Assembly: GCA_025084515.1 (NCBI GenBank)
Contig: JAJAGP010000095.1
Location: forward strand, 695,523-759,522
Direction: 5' to 3'
DNA: 64,000 nucleotides
From: Ancistrus triradiatus
Lineage: Eukaryota; Chordata; Actinopteri; Siluriformes; Loricariidae
Shown here: positions 44,247 through 56,629 of the stretch, piece after piece
Numbering within the stretch: the stretch's first letter is position 1
Layout: each line of letters begins with the position of its first letter
Position numbers and translations under genes: made by a program
Notes under the pieces: generated by a model
Database searches by the model: none
What the model saw: the letters and a program-made list of their open reading frames with translations, nothing else
What the model was told of the DNA's origin: nothing

Positions 44247-46276
44247 ATGCACTGGATCTTCCTGTTCTGTGTCTCTGCCTCCTGCTTCATCAGCTGCTCA
44301 CAGGGTAAAAGAAGTTCTGTATTTATTGGCTGATTTATTTTGAATACAATTATTGGGATTCAGTGCTGCTGATGGATGGAGGTGAGAGTCAGACACAGCA
44401 GTGACCTCTGACCTGCCAGATCAGCTGGAAGTCCTTAAAAAGCCTTTAATGTATGCTGAAAGAATTTTGTTTTTCATCTAGGGGTTTAAAATTAATTCTG
44501 AACGTCCGATCATTTCTATAAACCTGCACATGGACTTATGGGTTCATTCATCAGCAGCCCTGATTGGGTTAATCATTAAATTCCCAACAGGTTGGGAAAC
44601 GTCTCAATAGCAGATACAGATATCAGAAACAGGCTGAGATTGTTACCATCTGTCTGCTGTTCCATGCCATTTAAGTTTGATTTGTGTTTATATACTAACA
44701 CTGAATCCTAAATGTGTTCTTATTGATCATATAGGGAGGAACATCAATTACATCTAAGGTAGTTCCCTATGTAGGGTCCCTTTATAGGGAAAAACTTAAA
44801 CTGCAATGCTTTTATTTTATGCCAGATATGGAAAAATGTGGAAAAACAGTTATGTACCCTACCTAGTGCACTTCTATTGAACGTATCTAATGTAGTACCC
44901 TACCTAGGGTCCCTTTATAGGGATCAGGGAAACTTAAACATGACATGAAACGGCACCGCTTTTATTTTATACCAGATATAGACGAGATATGGTGGAAAAC
45001 AGTTATGTACCCTACTTAGTGCACTTCTATTGAACGTATCCACTGTAGCTCCCTGCGTAGGGTCCCTCAAATGGGAACTTAAATGTCCGTAAACTGCACA
45101 CATTATATTTTATAACCTATATAGATTAGAAATGGTGGCAAACGCATCATGTACCCAATTAACTGTTACTTTTAAAGATACAGAGGAGAATCCATTGGAC
45201 AGAGAGCTGTATCCCAAACGGCTCCATATTGAAAAGCTAGGGCACTACACAGATTATGGTTCATAGAAAAATCTTCAGTTACAGTGTAAGCTGGGCGACT
45301 CTTCCACACTACACCTGGTTTAGTGCACTATATAGGTTGGAGAAAATCATTGTGATATCCCCTACATAGTGCACTTTGTGTTGCTTTTGCAGATCTAGGG
45401 CACTACACAGGTTGAGTGACACGTCAGTCTGGACAAAGTCAAACTGTACCCTGTAAGAGAGAAAGATAAAGATACAGCGTGAAAGGGAAAGGTCCACTAC
45501 ATGCTCCTTAGCACCTCTTAGAGTGCACTATGCAGGATATGAGACGAGGTCTCCACCCTACGTAGTGCACTATTTTAAGAAGTCCAGGCACTTCCTTGTT
45601 TAGGATGTTTACGTGTAACGAGGGGTAAAAGGAGCGCGACCCTGTTATCTCCCGCTGTTCCAGATACGCTCATGTTATGACATTCCACCACTGCTCTGAT
45701 CTATGGTTCCACACCCTACCTAGTGCACTCTGTAGGGAGCAGGGGCAGAAATACAAACGCACTATGTCCACGGGGTTCTTAGCCTGAATGGTGGACTATA
45801 AAGCGTGGAAACGTCCTTACTTTGTACACTAGTGCACTTCCATAGGGTGTAGGGTGCAGCATGTCAAATCTGTGCTTGTTTTTAAGATAAAGTGCATTAG
45901 AAAGGGTGTGGAAGATGATATTTTTTTCCTTATATAAACACTATGCAGGGTTTCAAAACTATATATGTCATGGACACTGTGAGCATGTCCCAATTCACAC
46001 CTATTCACTATGTAGTGCATTACATTAAAATCATCAGTCTCTATTGAGCATGTAGCGCACTACATAGGGTAAACATGGACCTGTAGTTTAATTTGCAGCT
46101 ATGGATGGTACCACATAACGTGATATTTAATAATATTGTTACCATGGTGACTGCCATTCCTGTTAGGTTTAGGCAGCATTTTAGGGAGTTCAGACCAATC
46201 TCGCGCATTCCTCCTCTACACCCCGTCCTGAATAAACACGACCAAGAGTGGCCTAGCATGTGTGTTCTCAGCATGC

Positions 46277-46310
<34 letters not shown>

Positions 46311-47804
46311 GATTCAGGTGCGAGCGCAGGGCCGAGGCTCGACGACCGACGCACTTACAGATTCGCCTACAGCACTGAGCTCGCCGTGAACCGACCCACG
46401 GGGAGGAGCCGCGGAAACGTCGGATTTAAGTTCTCCAGCGACGTCGGCGTCAACCTGGCATGGAGGAACCCTGAGAACAAGGACGACCAACTGCTCCGGG
46501 TCACGGTCAGGGCCACACTAGAGCTTCTTAGCTCACATAAACAGAGTAGGGATTAGTGCTCTCCTGCAGCAGTGTTCAGCTTCACGGATTGTGTTCTCTT
46601 GTTAGAAGGGTCCCTAGGTAGTTGGGATATGCAGGCAGCATAAGTGCGAGCTCACAGATCATGTAGCCGGCAGGGTCAGCTCGTTACCTATCCCAGCTAC
46701 AAAGCAGCTAGCCTGTAAGAACTGATCTCTTCCTCTGCAGATCTCAAATGTTCAGATCCAGAACGCCGTCCAGCGATCGCGCAAGAACAACGTCCTCCAT
46801 GGCACCACGGCAGAGGGAATTCTGGGTAAAGAGAGCATGGAGGAGCTGCAGAGACCCTTCATGCTGCTCTGGAGGATGGGCAAGGTGAAGTTATTTTGAC
46901 GTAATTTTAATCGCTAGTGTTTGCCTTTTTCTGTACGTGAGGATTTGGAGACCTCTCTGGTGGAAAAGCGTTACTGCAAGCAGACTTGTTTATCATTGTT
47001 TATGGTAGCTAACAAACGCTGGCTAATGTACTGTATTATTACACAGGTGAGGAGCCTGTACACCTACAAGGCGGAGCCTACGACCATCAAGAACCTGAAA
47101 AGGGGTGTGGCTAGTATGCTTATGATGCAGCTGAAATCTGGCAAGGTGGTGGAGGTAACGGCTGTGTTTTAAATTTTCACTGTATCGTGCACAAATCACA
47201 TTCACTATATAGTGCACATAAGGATTATGGGTTCACTGTGGCTGTGTCCCAAACCACACGCCATATTCACTAGATAGTCAACATAAGCAATATGGGTTAG
47301 CTGTGTCCCAAAACACAACTCATTTCTTTCAGATATGCTGCGATGTTAGTGCTTGGGTGTGTAACTGAAACTTTCTTTTTGCTTTGTGTGTGTGTGTGTG
47401 TAGGCTGATGCATCGGGGAAGTGTCTGGTCGAGTACAAGGCCACAAAAGACCAGGTGATTCGGACCAAGCACATGGACAGCTGCAAAACCCAGGAGACTG
47501 GATTCAGCACACACATCCAGGTACACAATTTAGGGTTTTAGGGGGGGTTGTTAACTGGAGATGTAAGGAAACTCACTCAGACATGTCGAGAACATACCAA
47601 ATTTCAGGGCGGACCTCCCCCCCTCTCTCCTAGGCTCTGGGGGTGAGCGAAAAGGCGACCGCAGTAACACACATCACTCTGCAAGATAACTTCATCAAGT
47701 CTGCAGTTACTGAGGAAACACACACACTGGCCCTCAATGCTCGACACACAACGGCCGCAAAAGTGCAGTCCAGGTGTGTGTGTGTGTGTGTGTGTGTGTC
47801 AGAG

Positions 47805-47841
<37 letters not shown>

Positions 47842-48215
47842 TAAACTACAGAGACAATATAATACACAGTAATGCATTTAGTGCCTCTATGACACCGTAC
47901 TAAATCTATCTATCTATCTGTGTGTGTGTGTGTGTGTGTGTGTGTATCAGGCAGTCCTTATCTCTGCTGGAGGTACACGATGGCCCAGTGGAAGCCGCAG
48001 GTAAAGACGTAGCCAGCGTGGTGAAGGATCTCGACCCCAAACTCTTCTCTGTGGGAGTGATGACGGAGAAACCCAAGAGCCGCTGCACACACTGTCCTAC
48101 GGTACGTCACTGTGTGTGTGTGTGTGTGTGTGTGTGCTCTTTGTATGCTACACAGTATATAAAATACACAAAACACACAATATACTACACAGTATATAAA
48201 TTATTCCCACATTTA

Positions 48216-48254
<39 letters not shown>

Positions 48255-51200
48255 CTGATGGACACCTGGAAGGAGTTACGTTCTCAGTTCGAACCAGACT
48301 CCCTGTCGAAATCCTCGGCCCCCCGCAGCTTCCTGTCTCTGATCCGGGTTCTGAGACTCGCCAGTAAAGACGAAATCCTGCGAATTCTGCAAAACTGCAG
48401 CCAGAGCGCTCTGTAAGAACCAGTCCCTACAGAATCAAACGAATCAGTGAACGATGCTTCGGTTCACTCTCTTAAATCCGACTCTGTCCCTGATTCTTTC
48501 TCGGTGTCGTGTCCAGTCCTCAGCTGGTGGACGCCGTGACCTCGGCTCAGACCGCCGCCTCTCTGGAGGCCATGCTGGAATTCCTGGACTTCAGTAAAGA
48601 GGGCGGAGTCCTGCTGCAGGAGCGCTTCCTGTACGCGTGTGGTTTCGCATCACATCCTACAGAGAGCATGCTGCAGGCCCTGCTGGTGAGAAAACAAACA
48701 CACACTCACACAGACACAGACACACACACAGATTCTGAATCATACTTTATCAGAATATCTGTATGGTCATGAATCAAACCAAACGGATTCACTTAAGACA
48801 CATTTGCTTAGTATTGACTAATCTCATATGAGTCTTTATATGACTCTTTTGATTAGTTAAACCCTGATTCATTTTACTGTGATTAATTCATGATTCATTT
48901 GACTCCAATTTGTATAGTTTGAAATGATTCATTAAGGGATGATTCTCATGATTTGTATGAAATCTGTTTGACTCAGTGTCATTAGTTCAGGTAGATTCAT
49001 TTAGTGTCAGAAATCGATTTAAAGTGCTTAACGCTAAAATATATCATATATAAACATATCAACTCTGAACCAAATCTATCACCAAAATAATTCAAACTGA
49101 ACTTTGAGCCTGGAAATGATTCAACCAACTATATGAATGATTTTTAATGAATTGAATCAAAGCAGAGTCAAGTAGAGTCCAAGTGAATCAGACTCAAACA
49201 AGTTATTATTTGGTAGTGATTCACTTTGAATTGATTATTATTCAGTTCAGTCTCGCTATGTGTAATGTGAATCGTTTGATTTGATTTATCCACTGTAACT
49301 CGTTTGAGATAAATGTGATGAACTTCTTTTTCAAATGTTTGCATTAAAATTTTCAGAAATATTTAAGTTTGTTGAAGTTGTGTAAACGTCTTTTGTTTGA
49401 ACATGTGTGTGTGTGTGTGTGTATGTGTGTGTGTAGGATATTTCCAAAGGAAAGATCGCCAGTACAGATATTAAGGAGTCGGTGGTGATCATTATGGGAG
49501 CTTTGGTCCGAAAACTCTGTCAGAAAGGAGGATGCGAGCTACCGGTGAGTCAAATTCACTGTAATCGATTAACTGATTCACCTCTATACATTGCTATACA
49601 TTTGCTGAGTCATCTAGGTGTGAGATGATTCAGATTCAAATGAATCAGGTTTACATAACTGTACTGAATCAACAAGGTAAACATGAGACGAATCAAATTA
49701 AAATGATTCCTCTTTAACTAGCTGAACTGACCCTGAGTGGACTGAGTGGTATATTATGGATAGTGATGGGTAGTAACTAAATTTGAGTTTGATTCACTTT
49801 TATTCAGTTCAGTTGGGTTTAATTGAGTAAGAGTCACTTTTGATTTGCTTCATATCATATTTTATTTTTTATTTGGTTCAATCAGTCCAAGTGGCTTAAA
49901 TTAAACTCTAATTCACTTTAATTTGATTCATCTGAAGTTTGATTTCTTTTCATTATCTTAATTTAGTTTCACCTGGTTAATATAAGCCCGAGTCACTTTC
50001 AATTGATTCAGAATCATTTCGGTTGTTGCCTCCTCTCTTTGCACACCTCAGGCCGTGGTTACAGTGAAGCAGCAGATCCTGGCAGGACCGGACAGCACTC
50101 AGGACGAGGCTGAGATCCAGATGTTCCTGCTGTCCCTAAAGAACGCCCTCCTGCCTGAGGCCGTGCCCCTGTTGACCCGATTCGCAGAGTCTGAGATCGG
50201 AACCCTGAGCACCACAGCCATCACCGCGCTGCAGAGATACGACCCTCAGCTCATCACCCCTGAGGTTTAAAGAACGTTCTACATCTTTATCCAGAACAGG
50301 ATATCCATCTAGTGTCTGTTATACCCCCGGCAGAGTTCGGGTATCTGACAGGTATATGCCGTCTCTGGTTCAGGTGAAGCTGACGCTAAATCGCGTGTAC
50401 CATCAGAACCGACGCATCTATGAAAAGAACGTACGAGCTGCAGCGGCCGACGTGATTCTGAGCAGCGACCCGTCGTACGAGGAAGTGAAAAACCTGTTGC
50501 TCTCCATCGGACACCTGCCTCACGAGATGAGCAAATACATGTTGTCCAAAATAGAGGACATCCTGCGCTTCCAAATGCCCGCCAGGTGAGCCTTCCCTGC
50601 TCAGGTAGACTGAGCATGTGTTAGAAAGCCTGCCAGGAAAGCCATGGTTACTGACACTGTTCTCCTCCACATTCTGCAGTAAAATGGTACAGAAAGTGAT
50701 GAACGACATGATTGTCTGGAACTACGACCGCTTCTCCAAGGTCGGCTCCTCCTCCGCCTTCTCCGGCTACATGACGCGTGAGCGGCCCTAATGTCTACGC
50801 AGCTTAATTAGCCTTCTAATGATAATTAAACTGAACCACAGTGCATTAACATTGCTTGCCCTGCAGGAGACACTGACGTGACCACCACCTACAGCTTGGA
50901 CATCCTCTACTCAGGTTCCGGAATCCTGAGGAGGAGCAACATGAACATTTACGGCCATAGCAACGACGCCCTCCTGCATGGTCTGCAGGTACTGCGTGTG
51001 CAACACGACATTATATACCTATAAAAATGAGTCGTTAGAGTAAGCTCAGTTAAACGATTCGTTCAGATTCAGTGAACTCAATGAACCTGAAGATTAATTA
51101 CACCAGAGAATCCGAAGGGAATGATTCACTGGCTCAACTGGTTCACTGAATATCACTGAAGATTAGTGATTCTCACTCATGACCAAATTAGAAGGATGAA

Positions 51201-54200
51201 TGTTTTTTTGGTCATACAAATGATTTACTAATTCAAATCTGACTCACTAAATGAAAACGAAAATACTCTTAGTTATGACCAAATGACTCAATCCGCAACT
51301 TGCTAGACAAGGGAGGAAAGAATCTTCTTAATGACCAAATGATTCACTGATTCAAACACTAACTCTCTAGGCAAGAGAGGAATGAATCTTCTCACTTACC
51401 AAATGATTCATTGATTAAACACCAGTTAACTGTATGATAAAGGACAGAATCTTTGACACAACCAAACAATTCTCCGATTCAAATGCTCAATTATGAACAA
51501 AATATGCACAAATCTTAGTAATGATCAAACGATTCACTGATTCAAACACTGATTCACTGAATGAGAGAGGAGCCAGTCTTAGTATGATGATTCAATGATT
51601 CAAACAGTAATTATGTGAACAGTTGAGAAGCAAATCTCGGTTATGACCAAATGATTCACTGATTCACACACTGGCTCTATACGAGAGAGTGGAGAACCTT
51701 AGTCGTGACTGAACAATTCACTGACTCCGGTACTGACTCATTTAAAAATACTGAAGCAAGTCCAAGTTACTTTAATAAGTCCAATAATATAGAAACTTCT
51801 GGAAACACACTGAACATGGACCCTGTCCTTACCTGCACTTCTTCTGATACACAGGTGATGATTGAGGCTCAGGGTCTGGAGTCTCTGATCGCGGCAACGG
51901 CGGATGAGGGTGAGGAGGAACTGGAGTCCTTCGCTGGGATGTCGGCAATGCTGCTAGACGTCCAGCTTCGACCCGTCACCTTCTTCAAGGGCTACAGCGA
52001 CCTGATGAGCAAGATGTTCTCTCTATCTGCAGACCCCATGAATGTGGTGAAGGGTCTCATCCTGCTCACCGACCACTCTCAGGTCTCCAGTGTTGTTTTT
52101 TGCAAGCCAAACCCATGTTTGAGACAAACAATGCTCACTAAATAATGAAAGTCCTCTGGTAATACCATCCAGCAGAGGCTCAGTGAGTGGAGACCCAAAG
52201 CCATACTTCTTCCAAAACAATGACCTTACACAAAGTTACACCTTTGCCCATTGCCTTAACATTTAATAACAAAGACAACTTAAAGACAAGACAGTTATCA
52301 CCTCCAGTCAGCATTACCCTGCTTAATTAGCTAGCCATGACTAAGCATATTAGTTCTCAGTGACGTCGAGATCGACCTTTCTACCCGTTGGAGAGGCCAA
52401 GTTGGTTCCTAGCCAACACTTTTTAGACTAAAAGTCTATAACTGCTCTAAAACCAGCTAATTAGACCAGTGTTTGTAGTTGAGACTGTTTACCAACTAAA
52501 CTCAGCTTGAAATGCCCTTAAAAACCTCCCACCGGTCATCTGTCAACCCCTTTCTTTTTCCTCTCACAGGTGATCCCTCTGCAATCTGGTCTGCGAGCCG
52601 CTGTCGAGTTCCAGGGAGGCTTGGCCATCGATATCTCTGGTGGCATGGAGTTTAGCCTCTGGTACAGGGAATCCAAGACTAGTGTCAACAACAGGTACAA
52701 AATAAACACTCTTTAAACAATAGAAACTTTATTTAACCCTCCGTTGCTGGGCATTTTGTTCAGCTTTTTTAGAAAACACAGAGCCACGGATGATAAAATT
52801 AGCCTGTGACTGTGTGAGGAATTTGGCTCCGCTTTGCTTTTGAAACAGGTTCCTGAGTCTGCACCTCCATTTTAGCTGTCAGTTAATGCTAGAGGGGCTT
52901 AAGGGCTTCCGTGATCTTCAAGTTAGCGGCCTCGGCCTCAGGTGCTAGTCTGTTAGCTACTGGCTGTTAGCCTGGAAATGCTAAAGTGCTAGCCAGGAAA
53001 CAGGAGTCCAAATATAAATGGTCTTTATGTCTCACAGAAGAATGAAGCTGGCTTGGAAATTAAACGCAAAACATTTTGTCAACGTTCAGAAGATAAGCAA
53101 TACGAAGCGCTGTCTAATGCAAAGTGGTGATTTATGCAGGTCTCTGCTAGTTTTCAACTGAGGCTCTTTGTAATATGGGCAATATTTCTGTGAGGCTTCT
53201 GTTTTCCTGTCAGGATAAGCAGCGGCAGGTGGGTAATTCATGGGCTCGATTGCTTTCACTAACACACACACACACACACACACTTACTTAGCCAGCCAGC
53301 CAGCCAGCCAGACTGAAGCAGGCTAAATATAGATACAAATAAACCCCAGGTCTTCAAAGCCAACAGCTCTGAATGCGAAGATCAATTTGTATATTCTTAG
53401 CTAGCCGAACCGATGTAGCATGCAGATTTCTCAAATGTGATCTGCGTGTTCATTTACAAAATTCGCTTTCACGTGACAGATTTGTGTTTTCCTATTTAAC
53501 AAATGAAGTGGGTTTTCACTTTTATAAAACAGAAGCTCAGTTAGCAGTTGATGCTAATTTTAACTACAGTCCCATCTTGAGTTTTTTTGAGACACTAACT
53601 GCACGGCTGAGGTAAATGTGGATATTCTTTACGCTTGTGTAACGTGTGTACGGTTGCTACAACTACACAGCACACTACACAAATCACACAGCAGAGTGTG
53701 TTTACATGCACTTAATGATCCAATAACTGCAGAAAATCAGATTTTGTCAGTAATCCTATCAAAGTGCATACATGCGCTCGAGTCATGGGGAAGCTCCGGG
53801 ATCACATGATCAGGCAGTAATCGGATTTCTACTTTGCAATCAGTCAATAGTCTCATAGAAATATGTGATTTAAACTTCGAAATTTAAGATTAAATCATCA
53901 AATCATTCATTTTCCCGTGTGTACACTGCGTTTCAGAGTCTACACAAAGTGTTTGATAGCCGTTAATTCCATGCTGTTCACATGGCCACTTGAGTAACCA
54001 GATAACTGCAGAAATCCGACTATGATCGGTTTATTAAGTGCATGGGAACACACTCTGTTTATAGTGCTGCACATAATTCCCTGTATGTGCTCCAATCCAT
54101 AATCGTTATTACATGACATAATAGAATGCATCTTACTAACATTTTAGCATAAGATCTGAAGTAAATATTGACCTTCTCAATCATTTTAGCACATTTAAGT

Positions 54201-54997
54201 GGTATGAAAGCCGCTATAAAAGCATCTCGGTGATGTTTAACACAACTTTAGCCACCTGAGCCGAGTATTAAGGTTTAACACCATTATAAGCATACCTGTT
54301 ATCCCATGGCACATCTCTAATTTCCCCCACACAGGGGCGCTCTGGTGGTGGTGGGTAACGTGACAGTGGACGCTGACTTCCTGAGCGCTGGTATGGAGGT
54401 GAGCTTTGAGATGGAGGCGACGCTGGATTTCATCACCACCGTGCAGTTCTCTGAATATCCCTTCCTAGTGTGCATGCAGATGGACAAAACCACCTTCCCG
54501 TTCAGGTACGATCTGGAAGACCGAAATTCTGTCCGCTGTGGACACGTCCCAAACCGCATATGCGCTGTACAGTGATGAGCCAAAACGTTCTGACCACTCA
54601 GCAAGGCAAAGAACGTTGATTATCTTGTAACGACAGCGCATGTTTAGCGATATGGAAAGTGAACTGGCTGTTCTCATAGAGGACGTAATGCCTTGGCGAG
54701 TCAATGCTCTTTTAGGGGCACACGATGGACCAACAGCAAAGTAGGCATGTGGTTATGATGTTTTGGTTCATCTGTCCACTGTCATCCTAAACCACACTAA
54801 GCAATATTCAGTGTTTGAAGATAATTAGCGTGTCGTGTTTGTTCCGCAGGGAGTCGGTACAAAAGGTGGAAAAGCGTCCCTCCGCAGCTCCCTTCACCTG
54901 GAGCAGGACTCGTGAGCAGCTGGTACCAGGTTCCGAATTTCCTCTGCACCAGGAAAACTCCAACATGTGCAAGAAGGTGTTCGACAGCGACTGGTAG
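44247..54997 (+). CDS. mttp: Microsomal triglyceride transfer protein large subunit, 18 coding exons, complete
   Basis: MTTP loads lipid onto apolipoprotein B in the ER lumen as a heterodimer with PDI. Exons: 44247-44304, 46318-46505, 46741-46884, 47047-47154, 47404-47520, 47634-47773, 47951-48101, 48255-48412, 48517-48685, 49437-49544, 50052-50264, 50374-50585, 50680-50777, 50867-50988, 51855-52082, 52570-52694, 54335-54505, 54850-54997 (2658 nt, 885 aa; human 894). Signal peptide MHWIFLFCVSASCFISCS. Then the vitellogenin-type N-terminal barrel (YRFAYSTELAV, LGVSEKATAVTHITL), the helical domain (PQLVDAVTSAQTA, LLQERFLYACGFASHP, VYHQNRRIYEKNVR) and lipid-cavity sheets (DILYSGSGILRRSN, EAQGLESLIAATADEGEE, QYPFLVC-like EYPFLVCMQMDK, FPLHQENSNMCK). 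All phases fit; the donor after 50264 (GTTTAA) is weak. Promoter motifs suggest liver/intestine expression. Confidence 0.97.
44740..47290. repeat. TAGTGCACTA / CCCTACNTAG phrase repeat in mttp introns
   Basis: Phrases such as CCTACCTAGTGCACT, TACATAGTGCACT, GTCCCTTTATAGGG and TATAGTGCAC recur at least 15 times, mostly in mttp intron 1 and again at 47203-47285. Many copies contain the short palindrome AGTGCACT. A longer unit of about 180 nt (GTACCCTACNTAGTGCACTT then CTATTGAACGTATC) is repeated near 44850-45060. Confidence 0.7.
47775..48254. repeat. (TG)n and (GA)n microsatellites at mttp splice sites
   Basis: TG runs at about 47774-47798, 47921-47945, 48111-48135 and 48221-48252, and a GA run at 47808-47838. 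Each lies directly beside a donor or acceptor of exons 6-8. The acceptors end TGTGTATCAG and TGTGTGTAG. Confidence 0.95.
48770..49370. repeat. GATTCA-phrase repeat in mttp intron
   Basis: Repeated ATGATTCA, TGATTCATTT and GAATCAAA phrases, non-coding. The same texture continues at 49560-50030. Confidence 0.55.
51040..51720. repeat. GATTCACTGATTCAAACACTGACTC-type array in mttp intron
   Basis: At least eight diverged copies of a unit of roughly 75-80 nt built on GACCAAATGATTCACTGATT, CAAACACTGACTCTCTGAA and GAGAGGAATGAATCTTAGT. This is the clearest tandem form of the GATTCA phrase family seen elsewhere in the window. Confidence 0.75.
52700..54330. other. mttp intron, no further gene
   Basis: Long intron before the penultimate mttp coding exon, with a (CA)n at 53262-53283, a (CCAG)n run just after it and short ORFs only. 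Confidence 0.6.
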
Positions 54998-55406
54998 ACC
55001 TGAAGACCGAAGCGGAAACTGACGACCTGGATTAAAAGCTAAAACTGTGACTGTTGACTTTTTTTTAGTTTTTAGCACAAACAGCCAGTATTCCTGTTGT
55101 TTTTCTTTCAAAAGTTAAAGCAATATTATTTGCTAAACAGAGTTTACACTGGTCTAGTTCACAATTAGCTCAGCTTCAGCCATCTCTCTTCATTTACCAC
55201 AAACTTAGCACGAGCTAGCTGGTTTTGTGTACAATCTGTTATTTATTTGAGCTAAACATCGCATAACTTTCGTTTCCACCTGCGGACATTTACGAGCGGC
55301 ACACGTCTGTGCCAGTTTATTTTATTAAAGAAGTTCAATACAGTTTTACTAAATGAACATGGCAGCATGAAATGTTTTTTATGATGTAAATAATCTTCTC
55401 CAAGTG

Positions 55407-55412
55407 AATAAA
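55407..55412 (+). terminator. mttp polyadenylation signal (AATAAA)
   Basis: AATAAA in GTGAATAAAAAC, 410 nt after the mttp stop codon and the first canonical signal downstream in a suitable position. Confidence 0.65.
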
Positions 55413-55589
55413 AACTTTCACTTTAAAGTTAACTTTGTCCAGCGTTTTGTCTTTAGGCAGGTCCTGCTAGCATAACACAGTGTATTACACACAGGTCACA
55501 TGACACTAATCACAACTACACAAAATCCAAGAATGTTAATATAAAACTCCTACAAATATTGAGTAAAAAAATTATATAAAGCTCTACCT

Positions 55590-56620
55590 TGGCTTCACTG
55601 ACTATACGAAGGCTTTTGATTGCATTGAGCATGATAAGCTTTGGGAAGCACTGTGTCAGGTAGGAGTGCCATCGCACCCGATCAGGTTAATCGGGTCTCT
55701 GTATAACGACCAAGAAACCACCATGTGAACCAGATACGGAAGTACAGAATGGTTTACGATCAGAAAAAGCAAGGATGCATCCTTTCTCCTTTTCTTTTAA
55801 ACCTCTATGCAGAAGTAATTATGCGGAAGGTGGCCTTAGACGACTCAAATGTTGGGGTAAAAATAGGTAGGAGAAACGTCAGCAATTTGAGATACGCAGA
55901 TGATACAATCCTGCTGGCAGAGAGCGAGAAGGACCTAAAGAATATGATACTGAAACTCAAAGAAGAGAGCGAGAAGATGGGACTTTATCTGAATACGTAG
56001 AAAACCAAGATCATGACTACCGCCAAAAAGGATGTGCATATAAGCATCAACGACGAAGACATAGGAGTGAATGACAGCTTCGTCTGCTTTGGGTCCGTCA
56101 CTGATCACAGTGGCGGTTCGACAGTAGAAATAAAGCATCAATTAGCAGTGGGGCGTGCAGCCATGGTTAGCATGGACCAAATATGGAAATGCAAAGATGT
56201 CTCAGGCACTACCAAATAAAGACTGATTACTGCTGTTGTGTTTCCAATAGCGACATATGGCTGCGAAACGTTGACAAAAACAGACAGAATGAAAGTTGAT
56301 ATCTTTGAGCTGTGGTGCTGGAGAAGACTTTTTCGATTCCCATGGACAGGTAGAATCACCAACAAGGACATTTTTGACCATTTAAAACCAGAACTGGCCT
56401 ATTTTGGACACGTGATGAAATCCAACTCATCACTGGAAAAGGAGATGCTATTGGGAATGGTCAGTGGTAAAAGGAAGCGAGGAAGACCAAAGACCTGTTG
56501 GCTATATTCTATCAAGAATGACAAGGGAATGAACGTCTATCAATTGACAGAAGCCGTAGAAGATAGAGAAGCCTGCCGAAGAGTATCCAAGGGTCGGACG
56601 CGACTGAACGGATAGAATAA
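55590..56620 (+). mobile_element. Non-LTR retrotransposon (LINE) fragment, reverse transcriptase 3' half
   Basis: With frameshifts and stops the plus strand gives reverse transcriptase pieces in order: TDYTKAFDCIEHDKLWEAL (motif A), then QGCILSPFLLNLYAEVIM (motif B), RYADDTILLAESEKDL (YADD catalytic box, about 55892-55903) and KTKIM. Next come LITAVVFPIATYGCETLT and a tail KRKRGRPKTCW with DREACRRVSKGRTRLNG and a stop. The C-terminal GRP-W and DREA...RTRL pattern fits endonuclease-RT LINEs. The 5' half is absent, the usual 5' truncation. It lies 0.6 kb after mttp, same strand. Confidence 0.85.
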
Positions 56621-56629
56621 TGAATATAA

